A DNA stretch of 64,000 nt. Source: Arthrinium phaeospermum. Taxonomy: Eukaryota; Ascomycota; Sordariomycetes; Amphisphaeriales; Apiosporaceae. A program made the position numbers and the translations under genes. The stretch lies in assembly GCA_006503535.1 (NCBI GenBank), contig QYRS01000008.1, forward strand, positions 1,550,001 through 1,614,000. Reading direction: 5' to 3'. This document shows positions 47,201 through 59,617 of this stretch, one piece after another (within the stretch, counting starts at the first letter, position 1; the number at the start of each line of letters is the position of its first letter). The notes beneath the pieces were generated by a model, which saw only the letters and a list, made by a program, of their open reading frames with translations, searched no databases and was not told the origin of the DNA.

Positions 47201-50200
47201 GTTATAGTATGAGCGAGACGTTCGGATGCACTACCGAAGAAGCGGATCACTGAAGCGTAGCCACGGAGCTTGTGAGCTTACAGTACAACACTTGAGAGAT
47301 CACGATCCTTCAAGCCGGAGTAGAAGCTAGCACACCGCCAGCGCGGGCAGCCAAGCCAACTGCCCATTCATCGAGACACCAAGACACTTCCATACCCTCG
47401 AGAAACGCCGACTTAACGGTTCTTTCCGAGTGTGAGCGTATTTTACGTCACTGAACTCCCACTTTCGCACGCTAATAAGGCACGGCACCGCGAGACCAGT
47501 GTGTACTGTACACACCGACTTGCAGCCAAGTACTGCATGATGGCGTGCTTCGAGTGGCTTCCTGCAATAGGGCTGTTCATATAGGGAGGGACAGCCGACC
47601 GTTCGTATGGCACTAAAGTTGATTCTTCACTTGCAAGGCGGGCTATCCACTGGCCCAGAATCGTCCGCGAGCTTCTAGATGTGGTCGTAGAAGGCCACCC
47701 ACAGAGGTAGCCGTCATAGGCTAGCCGGCTACAGTATGCAGCATAGAGAGCAATTACACACGGCCTGCAATGTCCGCGGGACGAATAGGCAGTCCCAAAG
47801 GCTAAAACGGCAAGCGTCAGGGTGGCGTTATGGCGAATGGGCCGGACGGGACTGGCTTTTGGAAGGTTTTTGGCAAAGACATGCCCCCGGGTTCTCTGCC
47901 TTCCGCCCACCGCTATCCTGAAGGTCTGGGCTTCCCAAAACCGCCCTATCTTCCCGCCGTTCACAGTAGTGAGACACAAGCTTCGTGGGGCAAGCCTCCG
48001 TCCCAGGCACGCTCGCACGACCCTGCTGCTGCGTGAAATTGTCCGCTGGTCGAGGGAGGGGCAAGGCGCTGTCATGTATCCTCGCTTAAGGCTCGAAATG
48101 CTTTTGCTAACCCCCATCGTCGTTGGTCGGGAGGGTCATAAGTCACCCAGATGCGCAGATTACCGATGACGAGGAATAGCTAATAAGTATGTATCTGGAG
48201 AAGAGACTTGGCTGCTACACACTTGTACTTTTGAAGGCATACTGTAGCAACGTCGCTGCGCAAAGCTTGTCCGCGCGCACGGGAGTCGAGGTCGGTCCGT
48301 TCCATATTGCTTCCAGGGTTACACGGCTATGCCAGACAAGGATCGACTCCCTTCCTCGCCTTGTTGCCAGGTCGTTTCTCGCGCGAATGACATCGCCGGA
48401 TGGCGACGGTGCACATAGAGCTCCGAAAGTTGCACCGGGCTCGGCGGGCTGGGAAGAGTTTGCAGGATGCCACATACCTAGCACCTAGCATTTAACGGGT
48501 GAGGGGAGATACTGTAGATGTAGATGTACGTACACCGCTACACACACGCGACTTGGACCGAAGACCGAAGAAACATCGTCAACGCCAAACAGCACATGGC
48601 TATGGCTCCTAGTGGCATTGCTTATCCCAACTAATGCTCATGCGGGATATACGTCCGTTCGGATGGATGGACATTGGACGACGGGATGGCGTAAACCTAC
48701 ACTCCAGCCCTATATCGTTGAGGAGATTGGCTGGACTGGGCCGTGGGGCTTGGCATGGGACATTCTTCACCTTCTTCTCAGCCGAGACATGCGGCAAATG
48801 CGGCTGGGGAGGGGCTTCTGTAGGATGGCTTTGACAGTATTCGTCTGAGGGTTCAGCCAATGCCGTCCTTCTATGGGGCTTTCCCTTGAGAGGTAGGGTT
48901 GACTGGCTAACTGTTGTACTTGGCTGACGGTGCTTGGGACTTACATGAGATCCGCGGATTCCCCAGCTGCGAAACACCAATCGAAGCTCAGTATTGGCTT
49001 GACACTGTAATGATCTTCGTGTCTCTGAGCCACCCTCGGAGCTGACATGACTGTTCCCGAGGAGGCGGATGTGCTTCGTAGCCAGCCACCAACCAACCCC
49101 TTTTCGATTATGTATATGCATGTACTTGATCTACCGAGTGGCCGAGGATGTTGTAGATTATCGGTATCAGGTCAAGTATGTGAGCGGCGGTACTTAGATG
49201 AGCAACATTGGGACCAGGGGCCAGTCTTTGAGGGGGGCTGTCAATAGAATTGGCCGATATTGCCCAGGGTTGGTTTGGTGTTATTAGTGAAGAGGGCTAA
49301 CCCGTTGCTTCCATACCATCTTATAATCCAAGACCTCTCCCTCACATATCTGCATGATTTGAATGACACATAGTGTATGTTGCGCTGCACCTACCATCCC
49401 CATCTCTGATAATAGTCACTGCCTTATCGGCCCGCGGGAAAAGTTACCTGCTGGCTTCGCATTCCGCATTTCACGGACATCTTGTATCTGGGCTCGGCAA
49501 GGGAGGGGTTGAAAAGAAACAGCCGTAGCCGATGGAAGATGAGGTCTGGTTACCTACCCTCCAGGGTCAAGGCTCCCTCACTCAGATCTGCTGATGTGAG
49601 GTGGGACAGCTGTGGTCCTCCCACAGTCTCTGCGAGACACCCTGGAACTTTCATACATTGTCAGCCTGCTGCGACTTTTGATCATATATGAGAGATGCGA
49701 TCACTCATAGCCGTTGCGGGGAGAACTATAGAGTGTCTGCGAGCTCATACCAAGCTCAGTATCCGCGAAGACTGGGTTCACTTCGTCAAGCCAGCACACT
49801 GCTGCCGCTTGTGTGTTTTGATTTGATCATCCCAAAAGGAAACAGTTGATCGATCTTTTTATGTAACTGACTTGGTTACATGAAATTCCAAGCCAGGCAC
49901 ATGGGCGATATGGATGAGATGTCGGTTGGGTAGTGAAATGGTGATGTGTCAATCATCATCGTGACGGCGTCTTTGCTTCTCATTGAACAAGGGAAGAGAC
50001 CGGATGTGATGTGACATTAGGAGCTGCCCATATCTGGCCTTGCGATTATCAAGGGGAGTAGTTTGCACATTTGATTCGGTGAGCATTTGGTGTGGTGTAA
50101 CCTTGTCGACGAACATCTCTAAACTGGTTCGGCTATAGTAGAACAGTTACCATCTTCGGTCACCTTTCGGGACCTCGAATCTCTAAAGCCCCATTTGCTG

Positions 50201-51184
50201 TACCGCAGCAAGCTGTGTCCAAATATCACAAGTCGTGAAGAGGTTACCTTGATGTCCGAACAATGTGATACAGCCGCTGACTACGCCCCCATCCCACCGC
50301 AACTCTTTCCAAATATACTAGACCCGAACCTTGCTGTGTTCAGCATTTTCAGGGCATCAGAAAGTCCTTATGCAGCTGGACACCTGGTCAGTTTGATTTA
50401 GCACGTACATACTTAGATGGCTTTATTAGCCACGAGGCTCATGAGGACTGTTCAACTTGAAAGGTGGCTTTTTATCTATTATCGAATAGCACGTACCGTT
50501 TGGAAGAGCCAGCAGAAACGAGATGGCTAGTGAGCCACTTCCTTCATCCAGTGCCCAATAAGAACTGTAACGCTCACCAAGCTCAGCAGGTATACGCGGT
50601 TCCTTCGTGACGATTATGCCTTCGTGATGATTGCACCTTGGAGTTGTTCGATGCGGACTTCCTGTTCTTCCTCCGTGAAGTTTGAGACCATGCACTCTCA
50701 CGTCAGCTCATGCAAATAACGAAGGGCAATGTGGAAACCTGTAACCAGCATATTGATACAGGTGCTGATAAAGTATGCTTCATTATTGGGGTCTGATGCC
50801 GCAGTTACTCAGCAGTTCTACGCCAAGAAACAGAAGGGTATATGAGAACTCCTCCCATGACGGACTCAATATTCACCGCTGACTGCTTGGGAAGATTGCA
50901 TATTTGGTCCTGCGAGTTCAGAATACTTCGTTTCCTGGCTATTGCGGGGGGTGCAGAGTACATGGCACTTGTTGATTGCACGAACAGGTACTTCAAATGT
51001 GTGAATTTGAGAGGGAAACCGGTACTTGAGACGACCCATAGTCGTCGTCAGTGATCTATGTATTCCAGTGCCATAGATGCGCAATCATCGGTTGGTTCTC
51101 TGAAGAGAAACATCATGCAAGTTAACGCCTCTTCTACCGTAATGTACAAGCACCGCTTCCACGCAAACTTCACGCTTTCACAGC
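44252..51184. other. 6.9-kb block without recognisable intact genes
   Basis: Runs from the transposon to the proteasome gene. Frames are short and lack family motifs. A conspicuous relic is an IVTGDFNPQQ stretch at 45994-46023. TACTGTA/TACAGTA-type words recur (44267, 47505, 47731, 48240, 48511). Base composition is not strongly AT-rich, so heavy repeat-induced mutation is not obvious. It may be degenerated mobile DNA or regulatory DNA. Confidence 0.4.
45922..46062 (+). pseudogene. Possible relic of an endonuclease/exonuclease/phosphatase domain
   Basis: One frame reads IPAIVTGDFNPQQADDDTL before a stop at 46060. GDFN preceded by a hydrophobic strand is the hallmark of the EEP fold, seen in LINE endonucleases and in cellular nucleases or phosphatases. 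Upstream, a different frame shows REIRQAYQVLLRDFLSDA, resembling the helix before this strand. No intact flanking domain is present. The assignment rests on one short motif and may be chance. Confidence 0.2.
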
Positions 51185-52072
51185 TTAATCCTTCTTCAGG
51201 GGCAGAATCTTCTCCTCGATGCCGTCCTTCGTGATGACCATGACCTGCAACGCATCACCGACCTCGATGTGTCGCTCGACCGCCGAGTCGAACGCATCCT
51301 TTACTAATATCTCCACGTCGCCTCTCGGCAAGGGCTTGCGCTCCCGCTCCTGCAGCGCGTGTCCGACACCGCTGCCGGGGATGTACTGGTTCTTGAAGTT
51401 GACCTGGTTGTCGAGGAAGGGCATGATCAGGCTGGCCGCGGCGCCGCCGGCGCGGCACTGCTCCCGCTCGTAGCTGCCGACGGGGTCGTAGCTGTAGACG
51501 GCGCCCTTGTTCTCGTCGTCGAGGCCGCCGAGGATGGCGTAGACGTAGTAGGGGAAGAAGCGCTTCTGGTAGAGGATGGTGGAGAGGCGCTTGGCGCAGG
51601 CGTTGACCGTCATGGGCTTGCCGTGGCGGTAGCGGTACATCTTGCAGATGGCGTCGAGGCGCTCCTTGAGGGCCTCGCCGTCGGCCGCGAAGCCAACCAC
51701 GGACAGCAGGATGTTGGCGTCCTCCTGCGATGATGTCGATCCGCCAATCTTGAAGACCTTGGGGGCGAAGCGGGTGTTGATGGAGTAGCCGGACGTCGAT
51801 CGGGTGTCGCCGGCCATCATGGCGAAGCCGTCACCGGCCACGGCGACAGTGGTACCACCGTTATCGGTATAGCTGTGCAACGGGCATCATATGTTAGCAT
51901 GGCGACGTCATTTTCCCTTCTTTCCCCCAAAAACAAGAACCAGCACAATAGACGGCAATTGGACGTACGGGTTGAAGCGGTGTTCCCGGAAGCCGTCACC
52001 ACGGGCTTGGGGCGCCTCGGCAAACGAGTAGTTGGGCCCATCGAGGACCGGGTTCTGGCTGAACATGGCCAT
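51185..52072 (-). CDS. pre7: 20S proteasome subunit beta-6 (Pre7 orthologue)
   Basis: Non-catalytic beta ring subunit of the 20S proteasome core. Exons 52072-51969 and 51872-51185 (96-nt intron, GTACGT..CACAG) give 263 aa. The intron splits FNP|YTDNGGT, a junction that aligns with yeast Pre7 FNPYGDNGGT. Diagnostic sequence: MMAGDTRSTSGYSINTR, FAADGEALKERL, KRFFPYYVYAILGGLD, GAVYSYDPVGSYEREQC, AGGAAASLIMPFLDNQVNF and SAVERHIEVGDAL. The last segments are nearly invariant in beta-6. Start is the ATG at 52072, with a second ATG two codons later. Just upstream, TTCTTCTAG looks like an acceptor, so a 5' UTR intron or an extra first exon is possible. The gene is divergent from the Stt4 gene. Confidence 0.95.
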
Positions 52073-52770
52073 CTTGAATGACTTGATTCCGCGGGCGGCG
52101 TACTAGAAGAAACGTAGGTGAAATGTGATGGCTGACGACCCGTAAAGCGTGGTAGTCGACGGCGTTTGTTGACAGGTGCAACAATCTGGAATTTGGCGGT
52201 TTCGTGGATGGTGACGGTGATGATGCGGCTGGGTTGATGGCCTGGAGGTTGTCGGTGGTGGTTGCCGCGTCAAGCTAACTGCAGCCTTGTCCCTCACTAC
52301 CAGGTATCAATCAGGCCAGCTCCCCCAAGCTGTGAGCTCCGAGCTTCAGCTAGGCTGCGCTGGAGCTGGAGAGGAGAATGACTAAGCGGTTTACGTACCT
52401 CGTACCTCTCAATAACAGGGATCACCAAAATTCAATGGGGCCTCAGCACTGGAGCTGCCCCCTTACAAGCACATGCCATCCCAATTTGGCAGACGGGGGA
52501 ACGGTAGCTGCAGCAAGTGCATCATCGCCGCACCTCGCAGAACAATAGTCGTCGGTTTGCTGTTTCTCGAATTCCTATACGCGATCCAACTTCCTGTACT
52601 GCCGTCCGCTGTTCTTGTCGCAACAGCAAGTCTGCAGTACAGCCAGTCTCAAATCAACCCTACTTTAATTTTCCCATAATAATAATCACAACTGTCCTTT
52701 TGTTGACATTGCTTTTTCCAATTGTTTCTCCGTCGTCGCTGGACCCCTATTCGTTGAGGTCCCTCCCAAG
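52073..52770. other. Bidirectional promoter region, proteasome beta-6 / Stt4
   Basis: A 698-bp gap between two divergent housekeeping genes. It contains a likely 5' UTR acceptor (about 52102-52110, minus strand) for the proteasome gene and a T-rich, pyrimidine-rich stretch (52660-52740) before the kinase ATG. No other gene is supported. Confidence 0.45.
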
Positions 52771-55700
52771 ATGATTCGCGATATACGCCAGCAGGCGTTG
52801 CAGAAGATCGCTGTCCTCTCTGCCACCAGTCCCGCCACTTCTTTTGACAAGACCGACCTTGAGCGTCTTTGCAGAGCAACAAATGGCCATGCTCGTGGAA
52901 AGGAGGCGGCCAACGGCACCCAATCGCTCTCCCGCGTTCCTATGGTACTTGCCCTACGTGTTGCGTCGTGAGGCCCGCCTTGTGCTAACTGTGCCCCTAG
53001 ACCATCCGAGAATTCGAAGTGCTCCTCGCCCTCTGCAAAGCCGCCCCCTTGGTCCACACCAGCCAGAGCGCCCAGAAGCTCGTGAGCCAGCTGATCCCGT
53101 ATTTGCTCGAGTCGCATTCGCAATCCTTCCAAGCCTCGCCCTTCTTCCGCCGGGTCGAGCCATCTCCCATCGAAGCACTATCGTCGCATTTGACAGCCGC
53201 TCTGCTTTCCCTCGGAGGAAAATACGACGATTTGCACGAGACCGTCTCGGATAACGTCTGGGCGTTCCTTGCCGCTGTGAAATCGGCCGTCAACAGTGTC
53301 GTTCCGTCCGAAGCAGATGAGGACGGCGACCAAAACCTCGATGATGCTATCCGAACAGCTACTATTGCTATTGCGCTCTTGGGCTTCCTTGACGCTGCTT
53401 CGGCCCAGACCGACTTCTGGAGGAGTGGCGGGAGGCTGGCCTTGATCCAGCGAGTGCGCGATCTGCTGTCCGAGAATTTCCTGACGGCTGTCGAGGGGGC
53501 TTTCTCCAGCATTCGAAATGCCCACGCTTCCGACCGTAGCGCGAAGGAGTGGAAGAGGTATTTGAAGCACTATGCGGTGAAGGGCCGGCCGCTGAGTGCC
53601 GATCTGCTGCAGCGTAGCTTCATGTGGCTTCTCGTTTCTGCCACATCTCTGCTCAGCGCCGAGGCGAAAGTGTTGAGGGGTGCTCACATACTTGATCTGT
53701 TCATGTCCAAAGACATGCTTAGATCGGGGACCACGAGCCCGGACGCGGACTTCCGTTCCCTCGAGATGTATGCATCCATGGCCAGTGAAGAAATGGAGAG
53801 GCTCGAGCAAGGGGCCGATTTCGTGTCTATGGGATCTACGTCTCAGCAGAAGCTGGCCTACGCTGTCAAAGCCTCGGCTATGATCAGTTTTCTGAACTGC
53901 AGCATGCTTAACGAGGACGCTGCGGACCCAGAAATCCTGATGAGTTGGTTAGAGGAGTCTCTCCTCGACCCGGTTCAGATGCTCGATGAGACCCTGGCGT
54001 CCACGGTTCTCAAATGCATGGCTGTCATATGCCGATTGGACCCAAACTATGCCTCCAAAGTCAGCAGGCTTCTGCCCCGTTTCATCGTCCAAACGGTGCC
54101 TCAAGGTCACATCGTAGCCACGGCGTCCACATGCCTTGCCTTTGTCCTGCAGATGCTTTCTCACGATGCCGTCATTACGACGCTCTATACTCTTGGAAAC
54201 GTCCTGAGTCCCACTGCCGAGCAAGGCGCTAGCAGTGGATTTTCCAACGAGCTCAGCCCCGACAGTGCGGCTCCGAACGGCATTTACAAGCACTCGGCAG
54301 GAAGCGCAATCTCCCTCGCGCTGCAGGAGGGAGACGACACATCTGCTGTGTATGCAAACATTGTTCAAGCCATCTGTGGGATTGCAAGCAAGTGCAATGA
54401 TGAAAAGATCACCGCTCTCGCCCAAGCAATGCTCTTGCAGAAATTGACCAAGCTAAACCAGTCGGTAGACTCGCAGATCATCATGGGAGCCGCCATCTTG
54501 GCTCTCAGCGGAGGCCAGCTCGAGTTCCGCTCCTTGCTCAGACTGTTCTCTAAGATTTGTCGTTCTGCTCTCGACGAAGACAACACAGCAATCCTCAATG
54601 CGGTAGGCCACTATCAAATCTTGTTCATAATCGTTTTACTAACATATCAAAGGTCATGAAAGCACGCAACCACATCTCTGCCAATGTCAAACTGGGCTCG
54701 CCTCTGTTCGATATCTATCTGACTTCCATGTTGGAAGAGCTAGTTTCCAAGGGTGATGTGCAGCACTCTAGCCGCGCCAAAGAATCTGATATCGAGTTTT
54801 CTGCTCGTGAAATAGCCCAGCTACTTCAACCGCTCTCCATCCTCTTGTCAACCAACGACTTTGCCGCCGTCGGAACCACTGATGACGACAGCCACTCCAT
54901 GATTCGCGATGCGTGGTTCAATATTGTTGTCCACGGCTTCAACCCAGCCTCTGATCGGGGTAAGAAGTATATCAACGAGCTGCGGCTTTTGGCAATTCAC
55001 TCGCCTCCTCTGGTGGCAGAGCAACGAGGTGAACAGAATGAGAGTGACATTGAGCTCAACACGGTGCTGCGGAGGGCCAACACGTCCGAAAGGGAGACTA
55101 GACAGAAGAAGGCCCTGACAGAGCTGATTCCCACCAAGACAGCCGAGATCAAGGGGTTGAGCTATAGGAAAGTCATTTTCCTCCAGGCGGCTTATCTTGT
55201 TGAGAGTCTGCGTGCCGAATCTGGCGACTGCACCAAAGCGCTCTCCTACTTCCTGGAGCCCAGTATGCACAGGACAGAGGTCAGCAGCGTCATGGAAGGT
55301 ATCACAACTGCGATCATGGAGAAATATCTTAGCAAGACTATCGAGGGTAAGCTGGCAACATTCTCGGCGCAATATGCAGCTTCACAATTGGCCGCTGTAT
55401 TCTGTGGGTGCTGTCACCGCATTCAGCGAGTCCAACAGGCCGCATTTTCGTGTGCCGATAAGATCATTCGCGAAGTGCCCTCGGCTCTCTGTCAGAGATC
55501 TTCGCTTTTCGCACTTTTGGAACTGCTGTCATTGATGTGGACCAGCTGCCTCGAAGCCGAAACCGAACTCTATGACCCGCGCTCTATCTTCTCGTCTAAG
55601 CTTGGCAATGTCACCGTGGAGCTGTCAGACGACTATGCGTTCCGCAAGTACACATTGAACAGACTATACACCAAGGCAAAGTCCTGGGTCCCTAGCGCGA

Positions 55701-58700
55701 TCAATCTTGCGCCTGCAGATGTTAAAGGACTCTTGCAGACCTATTTGTCGGAATACAACGATGAACTTGCCTACGGCCATATGTCGCTTGGGCGCTCCTT
55801 TGCCATGGAGATCGGGTCATCTATTCCCTCAACAGATCAGAGATTGACGTCTCTCAACCCCGTTGGCGATACCGCCATCAACACGACTTCTGACTTCATT
55901 GCCCAATACACAACCCGACAGGAGTACAGATACGGTGAGGCCTTGCCGGACCGCGGCATGGATCTCCTGCACGTTATGCCTCTTGGCCGAAGAGCCTCGT
56001 TCATCAAGGCGCCGCCTCACGAGACTGCTAGCGCCATCAATGCGTTGGCCCATCTTGAGTCCCGCCTGGCAACGAGGAAGAACACCCCCGTCAACGAGAT
56101 TCGCGACATCTTGCGACGTGCTGCCGCGCTGCTCTGCCGTTCTGAGAAGGATGAGAGCGCTGTGGCTCACTACTTGGTCAGCCTCCCGTTTACCATCTTC
56201 AGCAAGGAATCCGTCAAACTGGGCGTCTCACTTTGGCTGGGTGTGATGAACGAGAACCCTAGAATGGAATCTCGTTTGCTCGCGGAGATTGTCCAGCAGT
56301 GGGAGTTTACCATCCAAAACCGGCTTGGACTTTTCAACCCCGCTCTCATGTAGGTTATCTGTTCCTTGGACATTCTCGATATATGTATATACTGACCGAA
56401 ACAGGCATCCGGACCCCTTTTTCTTGAGAGAAGAGTTTGCTCCTAGCGATAATGAGGCCCTCATCAAACGCCGCCACATGGTCCACAACCTCCTTGCACC
56501 CCACGCGCGCCTGGTTCAGTTCTTCAACAGCCACTTCAACGCTACGCGATTGGGCAGCCCTGATACGCAGCGAATCTTTTTACGCATGCTTGATCTGACT
56601 TTGGACGCGATGAAGTTGTCCGTGTCCCACCCACTAGCACGAGAGCTCAACTTGAATATTGTTCTGTTCAGTCTGCGGGTTCTGAAAGCCTGCTCGGGCA
56701 TTTCAAACCTGACACAGTGGCGCCTCAAGGACAAGATCTTGTCTGCTGGCCTTAACTGGTTCAGTCACTCACCCAAGTGGTCGTTCGGCAGCAACATTCT
56801 GCAGCTGAAGACGGAAATGCGGCTCATCTCCGACGTGATGGCTGCCATGAAGGGCGTGGGCTACATTGCGGCCCACTCTGTGGGCTCATACAAGGGGTTG
56901 GCACCAAAGGAGCAGCTGTTCCATATCTTGCTTGAAAGCGAGCAAGCACGCTTGAATGTTTGGGTACACCCTGTGAGCACCGAGCGGATGGCCAAGACCG
57001 ACCTCATGACAAGTGCTGGCCAAAAGGCAGCCGAAGTAAGACCCCCTCACCCCTTTTTCCAGTTTTCACCGCAGCCAACTTACCGCCATCTGCAGTTCGC
57101 ACTCCACCCACTGGTCCGCACCGCATGGGCGGAGAGTCCCTCGCTTGCCATAGAGTTGGTCAACCGATTCTCATTTGCAAGCGTGCGCAACGAGGTCCGC
57201 GCGCTTCTCTTGAACTTCCCCGAAAAGGCAATTCACGATCCCGAGGCGCTTCCGATTCTTCTCGGCGGAGACCTGCCCAACGACATCCGATCCCAGCTCA
57301 AGGTAAGTTCAGCAAAACCTACATAGTCTGGGATAATGCTAACAGGCTTTTAGTACCTCTTATACTGGGCACCAGCCAACCCAGTCACATCTGTTACATA
57401 CTTCCTCCCCGCGTACAAGAACCACCCGTTCCTGATTCAGTATGCCATGCGGGCGTTGGAGGACCATCCCGTGGACGTGACTTTCTTCTACGTGCCACAG
57501 ATTGTGCAGGCTCTTCGATATGATGCCCTCGGCTACGTTGAGCGTTACATTATCGAGACTGCGCAGTTCTCCCAGCTATTCGCTCATCAAATCATCTGGA
57601 ACATGAAAGCCAACTCATACAAGGATGACGACGGGACTGTACCCGATGAGATCAAGCCGGCCCTCGACAAGGTCATGGACAGTATGATCAACAGTTTCAC
57701 GCCTGAGGATAAGGCCTTCTATGAGAAAGAATTTGGGTTCTTTGCCGAAGTTACCGGCATCTCTGGAAAGTTGAAGCCGCTGATCAAATCGTCGAAGGAC
57801 GCAAAGAAGCAGAAGATCGAAGAAGAACTACGCGCCATCAAGGTCGAGGTCGGTGTATACTTGCCCAGTAACCCCGATGGTGTGGTCATTGGCATCGACC
57901 GCAAATCCGGAAAGCCCTTGCAATCCCATGCCAAGGCACCATATATGGCGACTTTCCGCATCAAGAAACCGAAGACGAATGATGTTGAAGACACAGAAGA
58001 AGTCATTCAAGGTGTGAGTGACACAGGTCTCATGGCGAACGAGAACACCATCGAGACTTGGCAATCTGCCATTTTCAAGGTCGGTGACGACTGCCGTCAA
58101 GATGTCCTGGCACTTCAGATGATCGCTGCATTCAGGGGTATCTTCCACAGTGTCGGCCTCGATGTCTACGTATTCCCCTACCGCGTGACGGCGACCGCTC
58201 CGGGATGTGGTGTCATCGACGTTCTGCCCAACTCCGTCTCCCGTGATATGCTGGGTCGTGAGGCCGTCAACGGGCTCTACGACTACTTTGTCAGCAAGTA
58301 CGGCAACGAGGACAGCCTGCGCTTCCAGGCCGCCCGCAACAACTTTGTCAAGAGTATGGCGGCGTACTCCATCATCTCGTTCCTGCTGCAGTTCAAGGAT
58401 CGCCACAACGGCAACATCATGATTGACGGCGAGGGCCACATCCTGCACATCGACTTCGGCTTCTGCTTCGACATCGCCCCGGGTGGCGTCAAGTTTGAGC
58501 GCGCCCCCTTCAAGCTGACGAGCGAGATGCTGGCCGTCATGGGCGGGTCCATGGAGCACCAGTCCTTCAAGTGGTTCGAGGAGCTGTGCGTCAAGTCCTT
58601 CCTGGCGGCGCGCCCCTTCGCCGAGAAGCTGAGCCAGATCGTCCTGCTCATGATGGACAGCGGCCTGCCCTGCTTCAAGCCCGAGTCCGTCGTCCACTTC

Positions 58701-58838
58701 AAGGAGCGCTTCGTCCTCGACAAGAACGAGCGCGAGGCCGCCGACTTTGTCCGCGACCTCGTCCGCCGCAGCGCCGGCAGCTGGTCCACGGGCGTCTACG
58801 ACCAGTTCCAGCTCATGACCAATGGTATTCCCTACTAG
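52771..58838 (+). CDS. stt4: Phosphatidylinositol 4-kinase III alpha (Stt4)
   Basis: Makes PI4P at the plasma membrane, feeding PI(4,5)P2 and cell-wall integrity signalling. Six exons: 52771-52944, 53001-54602, 54653-56349, 56405-57035, 57096-57302 and 57354-58838, giving 1931 aa, the usual length of Stt4. All five introns are 50-60 nt. The first 1200 residues are an alpha-helical solenoid with few named motifs. The lipid-kinase accessory (PIK) helical domain includes HPLVRTAWAESPSLAIELVNRF and PVTSVTYFLPAYKNHPFLIQYAMRALEDH-like repeats. The kinase domain holds IFKVGDDCRQDVLALQMI, the catalytic loop KDRHNGNIMID near residue 1786, and HIDFGFCFD (metal-binding DFG) near 1804, with GGSMEHQSFKWFEELC after it. 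The protein ends in FQLMTNGIPY, the conserved C-terminal amphipathic end of PI4KA. No frame break is seen. Confidence 0.96.
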
Positions 58839-59617
58839 AGGGGGGATTGTGGCCTTATAGAGGGGGGAGGGTTTTGCTGTTGTTGCTGTTGACTTGTGCT
58901 CGGGAGGTTAGAACTATCTACTGGGGTTGGTTTCTACTTCGTCGTAATACCTTTATAGAATCATTTCAAACGGGGAGCTGAATACAAAGTGCCTTGAAAT
59001 AAATACTGCGTTATCAGACCTAGTGAAGTTGACAGCGTGATAGCTATATTCCATAAGACCGGGAAGAGTAGTATGGCACCGTGATATATAGTATATGCAT
59101 ATATGTGATATTCTTTTTACTGACTACAAAAAGTAGTCGACAAATGCCTTTCCATCCATCTATCAAAACAACGAAGATACACTATCCAGTAAAGTATACC
59201 ATCAATTGGCTGACTACCTGAACCTGTTTACTAACCCTAACCCCGTCCCGACTTCAGTCCGAAACCATGATGAAAAAAAGAAATGTTCGCTCAGGTAAAT
59301 GCAACACACACTCGCATACAAATGCAACGCAGAGAATAAAAAGAAAAAAGACAACAATTTTTCTGACCCAGTCAAGACTCCTAAGGCTGCAAACAGGTTT
59401 GGCCCATATTTGTAGACACCACCGTATCCTTTTCTTACACAATGCCCCCCAAATAGTGGCCTTCGGCCAAAGTCTATCTGAACTTTGACTTTTTGTCGCC
59501 CTCTTAGTGAGTCCGGTATGAATCGGACCCTCGGCCTGCGACATATTCCTCCCAACCCGAACTTTTATTTGTCGAAATGAATAAAAGACCTCAAATCTAG
59601 GTAAGGTTGGCTATGCA
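58839..59617. other. Convergent 3' region of the kinase and CDF genes
   Basis: AT-rich. AATAAA occurs on the plus strand near 58997 (about 160 bp after the kinase stop) and on the minus strand at 59564-59569 (about 50 bp after the CDF stop); both are candidate polyadenylation signals. No gene is seen. Confidence 0.45.

Noticed and set aside
47443..48117. 224-codon open frame on the minus strand
   Set aside because: No family motif, erratic composition rich in R, S and C, and no plausible gene context. It looks like chance in a gene-poor block.
50195..50401. Short frame with an LFPNILDPNLAVFSIF stretch, considered as an F-box or small secreted protein
   Set aside because: Too short, without the F-box consensus or a signal peptide.
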